A DNA stretch of 64,000 bases, from NCBI GenBank assembly GCA_016714895.1, contig JADKBV010000001.1:1054001-1118000 (forward strand), read 5' to 3'. The translations under genes were made by a program, and so were the position numbers. Positions 1 through 7,858 of this stretch are shown here, piece after piece (the first letter of the stretch is position 1; every line of letters begins with the position of its first letter). Origin of the DNA: Saprospiraceae bacterium (GTDB taxonomy: Bacteria; Bacteroidota; Bacteroidia; Chitinophagales; Saprospiraceae). Below the pieces are notes generated by a model, which ran no database searches, was not told where the DNA came from, and saw nothing but the letters and a program-made list of their open reading frames with translations.

Positions 1-225
1 ACTTACACCAGAATAAAAGAAGAAGGAAAAATTGAAGGAAAAATTGAAGGAAAACTTGAAGGTAAAATTGAAGGTAAACTTGAAGGTAAAAAAGAGAGTA
101 TAACTGAAGTGATCCTGAAAGGGTTTGACAACAATCTTGATATTGTTTTATTGGCAAATATCACCGGCCAAAACGAGGATCAGGTACGAACAATACTGGT
201 TAAGAACCATAAAATAAAACTATAA
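1..225 (+). CDS. C-terminal tail of an Rpn/PD-(D/E)XK transposase-type protein (5' partial)
   Basis: Frame 1 is open from the window edge to a TAA at 223-225 and encodes 74 residues. The start has run off the window. The tail contains tandem EGK(I/L) units and then a short helical end. This is the usual C-terminal signature of the Rpn/PDDEXK_2 'transposase' family of recombination-promoting nucleases, whose nuclease domain would lie upstream. No catalytic residue is visible here, so the family call rests on the EGK repeats and overall composition. Confidence 0.55.
   Translation, partial: TYTRIKEEGKIEGKIEGKLEGKIEGKLEGKKESITEVILKGFDNNLDIVLLANITGQNEDQVRTILVKNHKIKL
25..90 (+). repeat. 12-bp tandem repeat, about 5.5 copies
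   Basis: Units of the form GGWAAAMTTGAA run head to tail at 25, 37, 49, 61, 73 and 85 (the last is partial). They encode the EGKI/EGKL repeats of the partial gene. Each unit is a whole number of codons, so copy-number change would not shift the frame. Confidence 0.85.
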
Positions 226-299
226 CTCCGGCTACAGGAAAATAAAACTGCAGTTAGTTCAGAAAGGATCCGTATAAATTATTATTCAACTCCACATAT

Positions 300-1331
300 T
301 TAATTTTGGAATTTCACCTTTGCATTTGCTGAAATGGAAACATCCCTGAGATGTAAGACTTTTTCCGCATAATCATACGTAAACTGAGTGATATCATCCA
401 TTTGATTGGAAAACAAACTGCTGATCATCATATGAGAACCTGCGTCCGGAAAAGCTTTCTTCCATTTTTTATTTTCAGCTGTTGTAATGTTGTCGTACAT
501 CATCAGCATAGCGTCTACGGAAACGACAGGATCCTGATTTTTTGAGTCTTTGTAGTAATAGGCCAATAATACAGGATGTGTGACTTTTTTCAAAGTTTCC
601 TGATTCATATAATTATCCAAAAGATACTGCAACGTGGTGAGCCCATTGATGTGATAAGTCTCATTCCAATATTTTTTTTGTTCATCACTATATTTAAGCA
701 CATTGTGATCACCACCCAAAACAAGTTTTCCGATTTGTTTTCCCCATGGATACATGAGAAAAACGGAACTTTTATCCGCAATGGCTATATTGGGTGAATA
801 CATGAGGTGGCTGTGTATTTTTTCGCCCTCAGCAGCAAGAATCAAACCTAATGTTGCTCCGGTACTGCATGAAATCACGATGACACTATCACCTAAGATC
901 CGGGCAATATCCAATGCATCTTTGGCAGATTGAAGATAGTTTTGTGGTGTAAGGTTCAAAAATGTGTTTATATCATCCCTCCCATGATCCTGAAGTCTGG
1001 GCAGATAAACATTACAGCCATACTTTTTACCAAAGGCCAGAGCCAATTCTTTTCCTTCATAGGGACTCGCTGAAAAACCATGAAGATATAAAACGGAATA
1101 TTTGGTTTTGGTTTTCAGGGAATCCTGAAACCAAAAAATGTCTGAAGCATTGCCAGGTTTGAGATTTTTTATATCAGCTTCCTGTTGTTTAATATATTGA
1201 TCAAGATTTTGCAGAGAACCTTCGGAAATCTGTTTTTTTAAAACGGGTTTTTCATAATGAACGACCGGCCCGAGCAAAAGAATCACAGGAATCAATAAAA
1301 TCAGGAAAATCCATCTTTTTTGTTTTATCAT
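300..1331 (-). CDS. Membrane-anchored alpha/beta hydrolase (serine esterase/lipase-like)
   Basis: The protein has 343 residues. A basic N-terminus is followed by one hydrophobic segment (about residues 7-23), so it is probably anchored in the inner membrane or exported. The fold signature is clear: an oxyanion-hole HG motif (LYLHGFSASP, about 81-90), a nucleophile elbow SCSTG with Ser156, an acid candidate near Asp267 and a late DAGSH with His300. The elbow has Ser where most families have the first Gly of GxSxG. The substrate cannot be read from sequence. It is the last gene of the dnaB operon: its ATG overlaps the upstream stop in an ATGA at 1328-1331, so translation is probably coupled. 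Confidence 0.8.
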   Translation of the reverse strand: MIKQKRWIFLILLIPVILLLGPVVHYEKPVLKKQISEGSLQNLDQYIKQQEADIKNLKPGNASDIFWFQDSLKTKTKYSVLYLHGFSASPYEGKELALAFGKKYGCNVYLPRLQDHGRDDINTFLNLTPQNYLQSAKDALDIARILGDSVIVISCSTGATLGLILAAEGEKIHSHLMYSPNIAIADKSSVFLMYPWGKQIGKLVLGGDHNVLKYSDEQKKYWNETYHINGLTTLQYLLDNYMNQETLKKVTHPVLLAYYYKDSKNQDPVVSVDAMLMMYDNITTAENKKWKKAFPDAGSHMMISSLFSNQMDDITQFTYDYAEKVLHLRDVSISANAKVKFQN

Positions 1332-2074
1332 AATCTTTTTGTTGGAGGCGGATTATAAAAGTGTTTCAATAAAATAATTTCCTGTTTTGACATCGGCCTG
1401 AACCAACCTCTTGATATGTCTTTTTTGGTGATCCCTCCGAAATAGACTCTGTCAAGTTTGACATAATCAAGATTTTCGGTTTTCAGGTATTGTAGTACCA
1501 AATCCATATCAAAACCGTACATTTCTACAATCAAAACAATTTGATCTTCTGACCGAACTACATTGATGTGTTTACATTTAATAACAACCTGACTGAAGAT
1601 AAAACTTTTGATCTTCTCCACATCTCCATCTAAGGTGTCCTTTGGTAGTACCAGTTCATATAATTGTTTGACTACCGACTCCTTTTTATCAAATTTTGTA
1701 ACAATCTCTTCATCATTGGTAAGCATCAGCAATCCGCACATTTCGTCAGAAATTGAATGAACAGAAGACAAATTAATTTGTGATGTTTTTTTTAATATTT
1801 CAATAACTGAGGGTCGGTTTTTATCACTTTTTTTGCTGAAATTCATATTTTTTGCCTTGTTAAAGACAAAATATTCATAAACAACTTTTTCCTTGACAGG
1901 GTGGCCTTTATATAGGATTTCTTCCGTTCCTGACAGAACAAAAGCCGGATCTCTGATGACCTCTCCATTGACTGAAACCTCCCCTTTTTTGATAACATCT
2001 GATGCTTCCCTTCTTGATAATTCAGAAGCATTGGCCAGTTTTTTCGAAAGTCTTACTATTTCTGATTCTTCCAT
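1328..2074 (-). CDS. RsuA/RluB-family pseudouridine synthase paralogue, probably catalytically dead
   Basis: The protein has 248 residues. Residues 1-55 form an S4 RNA-binding domain (KKLANASELSRREASDVI). The rest follows the RsuA/RluB/RluF catalytic fold, including RPSVIEIL at 87-94 and GLLMLTND at 114-121. The catalytic motif, normally VGRLDxxTxGLL, reads VHSISDEMCGLL without a gap. The Arg, the catalytic Asp and the Thr are therefore Ser107, Ser109 and Met112. The family's known reaction is isomerisation of uridine in rRNA; I infer this copy may only bind RNA. It lies 8 nt after dnaB and overlaps the hydrolase by 4 nt. Confidence 0.8.
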   Translation of the reverse strand: MEESEIVRLSKKLANASELSRREASDVIKKGEVSVNGEVIRDPAFVLSGTEEILYKGHPVKEKVVYEYFVFNKAKNMNFSKKSDKNRPSVIEILKKTSQINLSSVHSISDEMCGLLMLTNDEEIVTKFDKKESVVKQLYELVLPKDTLDGDVEKIKSFIFSQVVIKCKHINVVRSEDQIVLIVEMYGFDMDLVLQYLKTENLDYVKLDRVYFGGITKKDISRGWFRPMSKQEIILLKHFYNPPPTKRL

Positions 2075-2082
2075 GATACGAT

Positions 2083-3645
2083 TTAAAATGGAATTTCAGT
2101 TGTGTCTCCGAAAGGATCATTATTATCTTCCGGTTCTGCTGATGTATTTATCCTGGAAGGTCTGGTTATAATACCTCCGGTGCCGAAAGGATTTGCCTGA
2201 AAAGCTTCGGACAAATCATTGATAAACTCACTATCTCCCGGATCTTCAAATTTGACAAAATGTGGTACGAAACGGAGATTAACCGTTCCCAAACTACCAT
2301 TTCTGTGTTTTGCAATGATGATTTCGGTAAGGTCCGTCGGTACACCTGCATCTCCGTCTTCCACACCATAATATCCAGGACGGTAAATAAAGGTCACGAT
2401 ATCCGCATCCTGTTCAATAGCTCCGGATTCCCGTAAGTCCGAAAGTTGAGGCCTTTTATCACCCCCTCTGGATTCTACCGCTCTCGAAAGCTGAGACAAC
2501 GCAATCACGGGAACGTGCAGCTCTTTGGCCAATCCTTTTAATGCTCTGGAGATAGAAGAAATTTCCTGTTCGCGGTTGCCCCTTTTATCATTCGGAGCTC
2601 CTGCCATCAACTGAAGGTAGTCGATGATAATCATCGAGATATCATGATTTTGTTTGAGTCGGCGACATTTGGCCCTCAATTCAAAAATATTGATTCCGGG
2701 TGTATCATCGATGTAGATCGGAACTGTAGATAATTTGTCTACAGCGTCGTGCAATCTTTTCCATTCCTGTTCGTCGAGCTGACCATTTCTCAGTTTTTTG
2801 GAATTGACATGAGCTTCCATAGATATCAGACGCTGAACCAACTGAACATTAGCCATTTCCAAAGAAAAGAAGGCTACCGCCTTTCCTGAAGTGGCGGCAT
2901 TTTTTGCCAGAGATAACGTAAAGGCGGTTTTCCCCATACCCGGTCTGGCCGCTACGATGATAAGGTCAGAAGACTGCCAACCATTGGTCATTTTGTCCAA
3001 TTCCACAAACCCTGTGGTTACTCCGGTCATTTCAGACCCTTGCTGACTGACGGCCTCAATTTCTTTTCTGGCTTTGACGGCAAGAGAACTTAAAGATTCG
3101 TATCCTGTATTCAGGTTTTGATCGGTAATATCATAAAGGCCTCTTTCTGCTTCGTCGAGCAGATCAAGAACATCTTTTGCGTCCTCATATGCGTCTTTGA
3201 TGATACGGGTGGACACATTGATCAGCTCCCGCTGAATAAATTTTTGAGCGATGATTCTGGCGTGAAACTCAATGTTTGCGGCGGAAGCTACTTTGTTGGT
3301 CAGTTGCATCAAATAAGAGATGCCGCCAATTTCTTCGAGTTTACCGTTTTTCTTTAATGCTTCATGAACTGTCAACAGGTCTATCGGCTGACTTTTACCG
3401 AAAAGTGTTGACATCACATTAAATATTTCCTGATGAGCAGGAAGATAAAAGGTCTCTGACCTAAGGATTTCAATGATGGAAGGAAATCCATCTTTGTCCA
3501 GCATCACGGCTCCCAGAACAGCCTCCTCCAAAGGAATGGCCTGTGGCATAACTTTCCCGTACAAAAGCTGGTTTGGATCATCATTACTTCTGTAATTACT
3601 GTACTTGCCTCCGACCGGCTTCAGGGAATTGGAAATTTCTGCCAT
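2083..3645 (-). CDS. dnaB: Replicative DNA helicase DnaB
   Basis: The protein has 520 residues, normal for the family. An N-terminal primase-interaction domain (about residues 35-140, starting PQAIPLEEAVLGAVM) is joined by a linker to a RecA-like motor. The motor shows Walker A ARPGMGKT (233-240), Walker B IIIDYLQLM (about 340-348) and the SQLSRAVESR motif with its arginine finger. It forms the hexameric helicase that unwinds DNA at the replication fork. No intein interrupts Walker A, a common insertion point in DnaB. It heads a three-gene minus-strand operon with a -7 box at 3681-3688. Confidence 0.97.
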   Translation of the reverse strand: MAEISNSLKPVGGKYSNYRSNDDPNQLLYGKVMPQAIPLEEAVLGAVMLDKDGFPSIIEILRSETFYLPAHQEIFNVMSTLFGKSQPIDLLTVHEALKKNGKLEEIGGISYLMQLTNKVASAANIEFHARIIAQKFIQRELINVSTRIIKDAYEDAKDVLDLLDEAERGLYDITDQNLNTGYESLSSLAVKARKEIEAVSQQGSEMTGVTTGFVELDKMTNGWQSSDLIIVAARPGMGKTAFTLSLAKNAATSGKAVAFFSLEMANVQLVQRLISMEAHVNSKKLRNGQLDEQEWKRLHDAVDKLSTVPIYIDDTPGINIFELRAKCRRLKQNHDISMIIIDYLQLMAGAPNDKRGNREQEISSISRALKGLAKELHVPVIALSQLSRAVESRGGDKRPQLSDLRESGAIEQDADIVTFIYRPGYYGVEDGDAGVPTDLTEIIIAKHRNGSLGTVNLRFVPHFVKFEDPGDSEFINDLSEAFQANPFGTGGIITRPSRINTSAEPEDNNDPFGDTTEIPF

Positions 3646-3981
3646 TTTGGATTGATTCTGCTTTATTATTCAACAACACACAAAGGTAACATATTACATA
3701 ATTATTTATGTTGAAATAAAGTTTCCAAAGTGGAGAGAAATGTGGATAAACCTTGATTTTATGTGGAAAACAAATTTTAGCAACATCTATCATTTCATCA
3801 AACATGTGTTAATATGTTCATATAAAGATGATTATCCGAAAAAATAAAAAGGTCAATTTCCGCTTTATTCGAATGAAAAAAATCCGGATTTCTGACACTA
3901 AGTCAAAAGGCTGTTGATATTTTTTTAGTAAATAAAAATATGCTTAAAAACTTGTGTTTATGAATAGAAATACACGTCGGA
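3646..3981. other. Non-coding stretch upstream of dnaB
   Basis: The stretch is AT-rich. It carries the dnaB -7 box at 3681-3688 and the 3' flank of the exonuclease gene. I see no other gene, and the short minus-strand open frame here lacks coding character. Confidence 0.5.
3681..3688 (-). promoter_or_regulatory. -7 promoter box of the dnaB operon
   Basis: CAAAGGTA on the plus strand reads TACCTTTG on the minus strand, matching the Bacteroidota consensus TAnnTTTG. It lies 35 nt before the dnaB ATG. Confidence 0.6.
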
Positions 3982-4725
3982 TCAGGATGAAAATTCGACT
4001 TGTTCAGGAGATAAAATATCCATTCCGGCAAACGCAAGCATAATTTGAGCAACTGCCAGAACATCTTTTTGACAGTATGTTGAAATCCTGTTTACATCGC
4101 GGTCTTTCCAGTATACCTGACCTACCATGCTGCCGTCAATATCGTCTTTCGGGGTTTCGATATGAAGGGTTGCCGCCAATAAACTCAGAGATGTATAATT
4201 TTTATAATCGCCAAAACGCCACATATCCATCGTATCCCAAAGGTGTTGGGTCTGCCATGGTTTTTTGCCCGATATATCCAGGAGCACGGGCAATTTTATT
4301 TTGTGGATAACCATTCTTCTGCAGATAAAAGGAATGTCAAATTCTTTGATGTTGTGACCACACAAACCATCTTTTTCAGGATTTACATAATGGGTATCCA
4401 ATAAATTTGCAAAATCTGAAAGCAATTTTTTTTCATCATCACCGGCAAATGACTTTATCTTACATTTTGTGATCTCATTATTTTCAAAGTGCAGATATCC
4501 GACAGATATACAAACGATTTTGGCAAATTCAGCAAAAATGCCTGCTTTATTCTGATATAATTCTGCAGGAGTTAAAGTTTCTGCACTGTTTTTTTGCAGT
4601 GTGTTACTTTTTACTTCCCACAACGATTGAAAGGCCGGAGATAATTCCTCAAATGTTGATACAGAAGAGACTGTTTCAATGTCTATAAACAACATTTTTT
4701 TTAACGAAGATACAGAAACTAACAT
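3982..4725 (-). CDS. PolB-like DEDDy 3'-5' exonuclease
   Basis: The protein has 247 residues with an RNase H-like exonuclease fold. The four acidic metal ligands and the tyrosine of the DEDDy class are visible: Asp15 and Glu17 in FIDIETV, Asp130 in HNIKEFD, and Tyr217 with Asp221 in YCQKD. This is the stand-alone exonuclease domain related to the proofreading domain of family-B polymerases (DNA_pol_B_exo2 type). It should remove nucleotides from 3' ends in the cytoplasm; its pathway is unknown. I keep the first ATG because residues 1-12 match the usual lead-in to LFIDIETV. An internal ATG at 4692 is possible. It appears monocistronic. Confidence 0.85.
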   Translation of the reverse strand: MLVSVSSLKKMLFIDIETVSSVSTFEELSPAFQSLWEVKSNTLQKNSAETLTPAELYQNKAGIFAEFAKIVCISVGYLHFENNEITKCKIKSFAGDDEKKLLSDFANLLDTHYVNPEKDGLCGHNIKEFDIPFICRRMVIHKIKLPVLLDISGKKPWQTQHLWDTMDMWRFGDYKNYTSLSLLAATLHIETPKDDIDGSMVGQVYWKDRDVNRISTYCQKDVLAVAQIMLAFAGMDILSPEQVEFSS

Positions 4726-4807
4726 AAGTCATGGTTTTCCCTGATAAAATAGATTCATGGTATTTAACCAATTTTACATAAAACGTGTAAATATAGATAA
4801 TATTCAT

Positions 4808-4815
4808 TAATTTTG
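4808..4815 (+). promoter_or_regulatory. -7 promoter box before the coiled-coil gene
   Basis: TAATTTTG fits TAnnTTTG and lies 30 nt before the ATG at 4846. Confidence 0.5.
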
Positions 4816-4845
4816 TCTCGTTAAATTTAAAAATCAGAAATCATC

Positions 4846-5805
4846 ATGAATAACACGAAATCAAAACAGAATTTTACCACGATAGCAATAGTTATCATCA
4901 TCTTGTTATTGTTGTTAAATGGTTATCAGTGGTACTCGAATAACACATTGTCCAAATCCAATGAAGTCAAACAATCAGAAGTTATAGAACTTCAGAAACT
5001 CAATGCTGAATTGGATCAGGATTATCAGTCTGCTGTTGAAAGTCTTGAAGAATTGAGAGGTGACAATCAGGAACTGAATTCTTTGATCGACGCTCAGAAA
5101 GCCGAACTTACCACCCAAAAGAACAAAATCAACGATCTTATCTGGTCAAAAAAGGAATTGGATAAGGCAAAAGTTGAATTAAAAAACCTGAATTCTTCTG
5201 TTACCAAGTATATGGCTGAAATCAAAGAACTGAAAGAAAAAAATCAGATTCTTACTGATGAAAATGTCCAGCTTGCAACAAAAGTGGATGAAGTCTCAAA
5301 GACAAATGAAGAAATCCTGACAGCAAAAGCAGCATTATCCAAAGAAAAAGATGAGTTGTCCAAATCCAATCAGACTCTTGGATCCAAAGTGGATATGGCC
5401 AATGCTATCAAGGTCAACTTTATCGAAGTCAAAGGATATGAATCCAATAAAAAAGGTAAACTGAGTGAAACTTCCCGTGCTAAAAACGTAAACGTACTCA
5501 GGGTATGTTTTATCACAGAAACCAATATGGTTACCAGTTCCGGACAAAAAAGATTTTATGTCAGAATCATCAAACCAACCGGAGAAACTGTAGCTATGGA
5601 TGACAGCGGCTCAGGTGTTTTGACCAACAAACTGGACAACACGCAGGTCAGATATACAACAGCAGGAGACATTACATACAACAATGAGGACACCAATGCA
5701 TGCATCGACTGGAATGTTACAGATGCTATGGTGAAAGGAAATTACCAGATAGAATTGTACAACAACGGTTTTCCGGTAGGAAAAGGTTCTTTCAAACTTA
5801 AATAG
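4846..5805 (+). CDS. Single-pass membrane protein with a long periplasmic coiled coil
   Basis: The protein has 319 residues. A short cytoplasmic basic end precedes one membrane segment (about 12-28, TIAIVIIILLLLLNGY). A heptad-rich coiled coil with many Glu, Lys, Leu and Asn follows (about 36-185). A compact C-terminal domain of about 130 residues is rich in beta-strand-like segments (VLRVCFITETNMV, RFYVRIIKPTGE, GNYQIELYNNGFPVG). I do not recognise a named family; similar proteins occur widely in Bacteroidota as far as I recall. A structural or envelope-spanning role is inferred from topology alone. A strong terminator follows. Confidence 0.75.
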   Translation: MNNTKSKQNFTTIAIVIIILLLLLNGYQWYSNNTLSKSNEVKQSEVIELQKLNAELDQDYQSAVESLEELRGDNQELNSLIDAQKAELTTQKNKINDLIWSKKELDKAKVELKNLNSSVTKYMAEIKELKEKNQILTDENVQLATKVDEVSKTNEEILTAKAALSKEKDELSKSNQTLGSKVDMANAIKVNFIEVKGYESNKKGKLSETSRAKNVNVLRVCFITETNMVTSSGQKRFYVRIIKPTGETVAMDDSGSGVLTNKLDNTQVRYTTAGDITYNNEDTNACIDWNVTDAMVKGNYQIELYNNGFPVGKGSFKLK

Positions 5806-5820
5806 ATCATCGTTCACATA

Positions 5821-5858
5821 AAAAAAGGAGGTAAATGCGTGTTTACCTCCTTTTTTTT
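5821..5858. terminator. Bidirectional intrinsic terminator
   Basis: A perfect 15-bp stem (5821-5835 with 5842-5856) has a 6-nt loop. It is A-rich on one side and T-rich on the other, so it ends both the coiled-coil gene and the converging gene at 5876-6340. Confidence 0.85.
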
Positions 5859-5875
5859 ATCTCAGCATTTTGATC

Positions 5876-6340
5876 TTATTCCATTATAAAAGTTTTGACA
5901 ACATGAGGGGATAGTTTGGTGCCAACTTCCTGAGCCTCGGCCAAAACATAAAATTCTGATTTTACCCCTTTTGCTTTTTTAGCCATAGAAATCAATCCTC
6001 TCATCAAAAAATTCTGGTCCTGCCATTGATCCATTTCAGATTTGACAAATTGAAACGGAACCTCAAAATCTACAAATTTTTCTTCATTTTTTTTGACGGA
6101 AATATGTTGTTTGAGTTGCTTTATACCCATAACATATTCATTGACCAATAGATTTTTACCACGTCCTCTGCTGTATTTTTCCATAACTTTAATGGTGATT
6201 CCGCTTACCTGGGTATCGCGCAATGTCGTCAGCTTGATGACTCCGGTTATTATTCCGGCATTTTTATCAATTTTTGATTGGATCGAAACATCCATTTTTA
6301 ATCCTTCGATGCCCAAAACTTTTTTTATATTATCTATCAT
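5876..6340 (-). CDS. Small Spo0M/arrestin-like protein
   Basis: The protein has 154 residues, with no signal peptide or membrane segment. The pattern of beta strands (MDVSIQSKI, GIITGVIKLTTL, VSGITIKVMEKYSRGRG, FVDFEVPFQFV) and the ending KSEFYVLAEAQEVG...LSPHVVKTF resemble the N-terminal arrestin-like half of Spo0M (SpoOM) proteins. The match is by eye and only moderate. Spo0M affects sporulation in Bacillus, but homologues occur in non-sporulating bacteria where the role is unknown. The gene stands alone between a shared terminator and a non-coding gap. Confidence 0.55.
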   Translation of the reverse strand: MIDNIKKVLGIEGLKMDVSIQSKIDKNAGIITGVIKLTTLRDTQVSGITIKVMEKYSRGRGKNLLVNEYVMGIKQLKQHISVKKNEEKFVDFEVPFQFVKSEMDQWQDQNFLMRGLISMAKKAKGVKSEFYVLAEAQEVGTKLSPHVVKTFIME

Positions 6341-6550
6341 ATTTCATTAAATCCGATTAACTAAACGAAGATACGCCCAAAAAAGATTAAAAGGCAGGTT
6401 AAATATATGAAAGAAGAAAAAAATCTGACAAAAGTAAAAATCAATTGACTTAAAAGAGACTTCAAATCAATCAAAAAGATGTTAAAGGACAAAAACATCA
6501 TAGATTTTGTTTCCGGCGAAAAATGATTTTACTGGATTGAGCAACTAACG

Positions 6551-7039
6551 TCAGATAAATCTTTTGTGCCAACTTTCCTTTAAAGGTTTTTCCCAACTAT
6601 TTTCAAACTTTAATTTGGTGTCAACCAGATTGTCAAAAAAGAGCGTTTCATCTTGAATTGTTCCTGAATGATATGCCTCTTTAAGATTTTCCAATGGCAT
6701 CACCTTGATATTTTCGTCTTTAGTGTTTCTGTATGCAACCTGCGTCCTGCCTAAAAAGGAAATACCAAAATGTTTTTCAAGATCTTCCACAAAATGCATC
6801 AGCTTATCCTGTGAACAACCACTTGCACTTGTTTGTGTCTGATCCACCAAAAAGACAAGAAATCTATGGTGGTAAACGCCTCCATAAGACATTATATCCT
6901 GATTATGGCTGGTCCAGGAATCTAAAAATCTTTTTATATAAAGATCACAAGCAGCTTCCTGTTGTTGGGACAATTCGTTTTCTGCCTGAAAAATCCAGAC
7001 TCTCGAGGTTGGGTGGAGTAAGGCAAATCCTGTTATCAT
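6551..7039 (-). CDS. Conserved Bacteroidota protein often labelled 'ABC transporter ATPase' (mislabelled)
   Basis: The start is set at the ATG at 7039, whose ATGA overlaps the stop of the Fe-S gene (7036-7039). A longer frame up to 7147 would overlap that gene by 112 nt. The product has 162 residues, with a conserved-looking core SRVWIFQAENELS...FLDSWTSHNQD and HRFLVFLVDQTQTSASGCS, then KHFGISFLGRTQVAYR. It has no Walker A, ABC signature or membrane segment, so the common database name is unsupported. From memory it travels with the two Fe-S genes upstream in Flavobacteriia-type genomes. Its role in that operon is unknown. Confidence 0.75.
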   Translation of the reverse strand: MITGFALLHPTSRVWIFQAENELSQQQEAACDLYIKRFLDSWTSHNQDIMSYGGVYHHRFLVFLVDQTQTSASGCSQDKLMHFVEDLEKHFGISFLGRTQVAYRNTKDENIKVMPLENLKEAYHSGTIQDETLFFDNLVDTKLKFENSWEKPLKESWHKRFI

Positions 7040-7830
7040 CTTTTTGAAATAATGTTTGATTGTAAAATCATCTCTGAAATATCGTAGACCATGACATCGT
7101 CTTGTTTGTCCTGAGCTTTCATTCCATCGGACAACATGGTGAGACAAAAAGGACAGTTTGCTGCTACGGTTTCAACCTGCATACCGGCGATTTCTTCTGC
7201 CCGTTCGATATTGATTCTTTTGTCACCGGGTTCATCCTCTTTAAACATTTGTGCTCCTCCTGCTCCACAACATAACCCTTTGGTCTTGCATCTTTTCATT
7301 TCCAGGAGTTCGACTTCAAGAGATTCGAGTAATTGCCGCGGGGCTTCATAAACACCGTTTACCCTTCCGAGATAACAAGAATCATGGTAAGTAATTTTTT
7401 TACCCTTCCAGGCGCCTCCTTCGATGGTGAGTCTTCCGGAATTCAGTAAAGATTGTAAAAAAGTAGTGTGGTGAACCACATCATAATGACCGCCCAAAGC
7501 AGGATATTCATTTTTTAAGGTATTAAAACAATGCGGACAAGCTGTTACAATATTTTTAACCTCATACATATTGAGTGTTTGAATATTCTGAATTGCCAAC
7601 ATTTGGAATACAAATTCATTGCCCGCCCTTCTTGCCGGATCACCGGTACATTGTTCTTCATTTCCCAAAATAGCGAAAGAAACGCCACATTTTTCCAATA
7701 TGGCCGCAAATGCTTTGGTCACTTTTTGAGCTCTGGCGTCATAACTTCCCGCACAGCCTACCCAAAAAAGCACTTCGGGTTTGATACCTTCTGCTGTGGC
7801 TTCGGCCATTGTATTTACTTTCAAAGACAT
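7036..7830 (-). CDS. Cysteine-rich (CCG-domain) Fe-S oxidoreductase subunit
   Basis: The protein has 264 residues and is soluble. It shows both halves of the CCG cluster-binding family of HdrB/GlpC/LutA: WVGCAGSYDARAQ with TACPHCFNTL in the first half, and YHDSCYLGR, LCCGAGGAQMF and ANCPFCLTML in the second. Such subunits carry non-cubane Fe-S clusters and pass electrons within membrane-bound oxidoreductases. It follows the membrane ferredoxin gene by 28 nt and overlaps the next gene by 4 nt. I infer that the pair forms a quinone-reducing complex taking electrons from an unidentified donor such as an electron-transfer flavoprotein. Confidence 0.85.
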   Translation of the reverse strand: MSLKVNTMAEATAEGIKPEVLFWVGCAGSYDARAQKVTKAFAAILEKCGVSFAILGNEEQCTGDPARRAGNEFVFQMLAIQNIQTLNMYEVKNIVTACPHCFNTLKNEYPALGGHYDVVHHTTFLQSLLNSGRLTIEGGAWKGKKITYHDSCYLGRVNGVYEAPRQLLESLEVELLEMKRCKTKGLCCGAGGAQMFKEDEPGDKRINIERAEEIAGMQVETVAANCPFCLTMLSDGMKAQDKQDDVMVYDISEMILQSNIISKR

Positions 7831-7858
7831 ATATTGTTATTTATCTTGGTTCGGTACA

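Noticed and set aside
2083..3645. Possible intein in dnaB
   Set aside because: The Walker A region and flanks are continuous and the length is normal.
7040..7147. N-terminal extension of the 'ABC ATPase' gene up to 7147
   Set aside because: It would overlap the Fe-S gene by 112 nt; the ATGA overlap at 7036-7039 gives a natural start at the conserved region.
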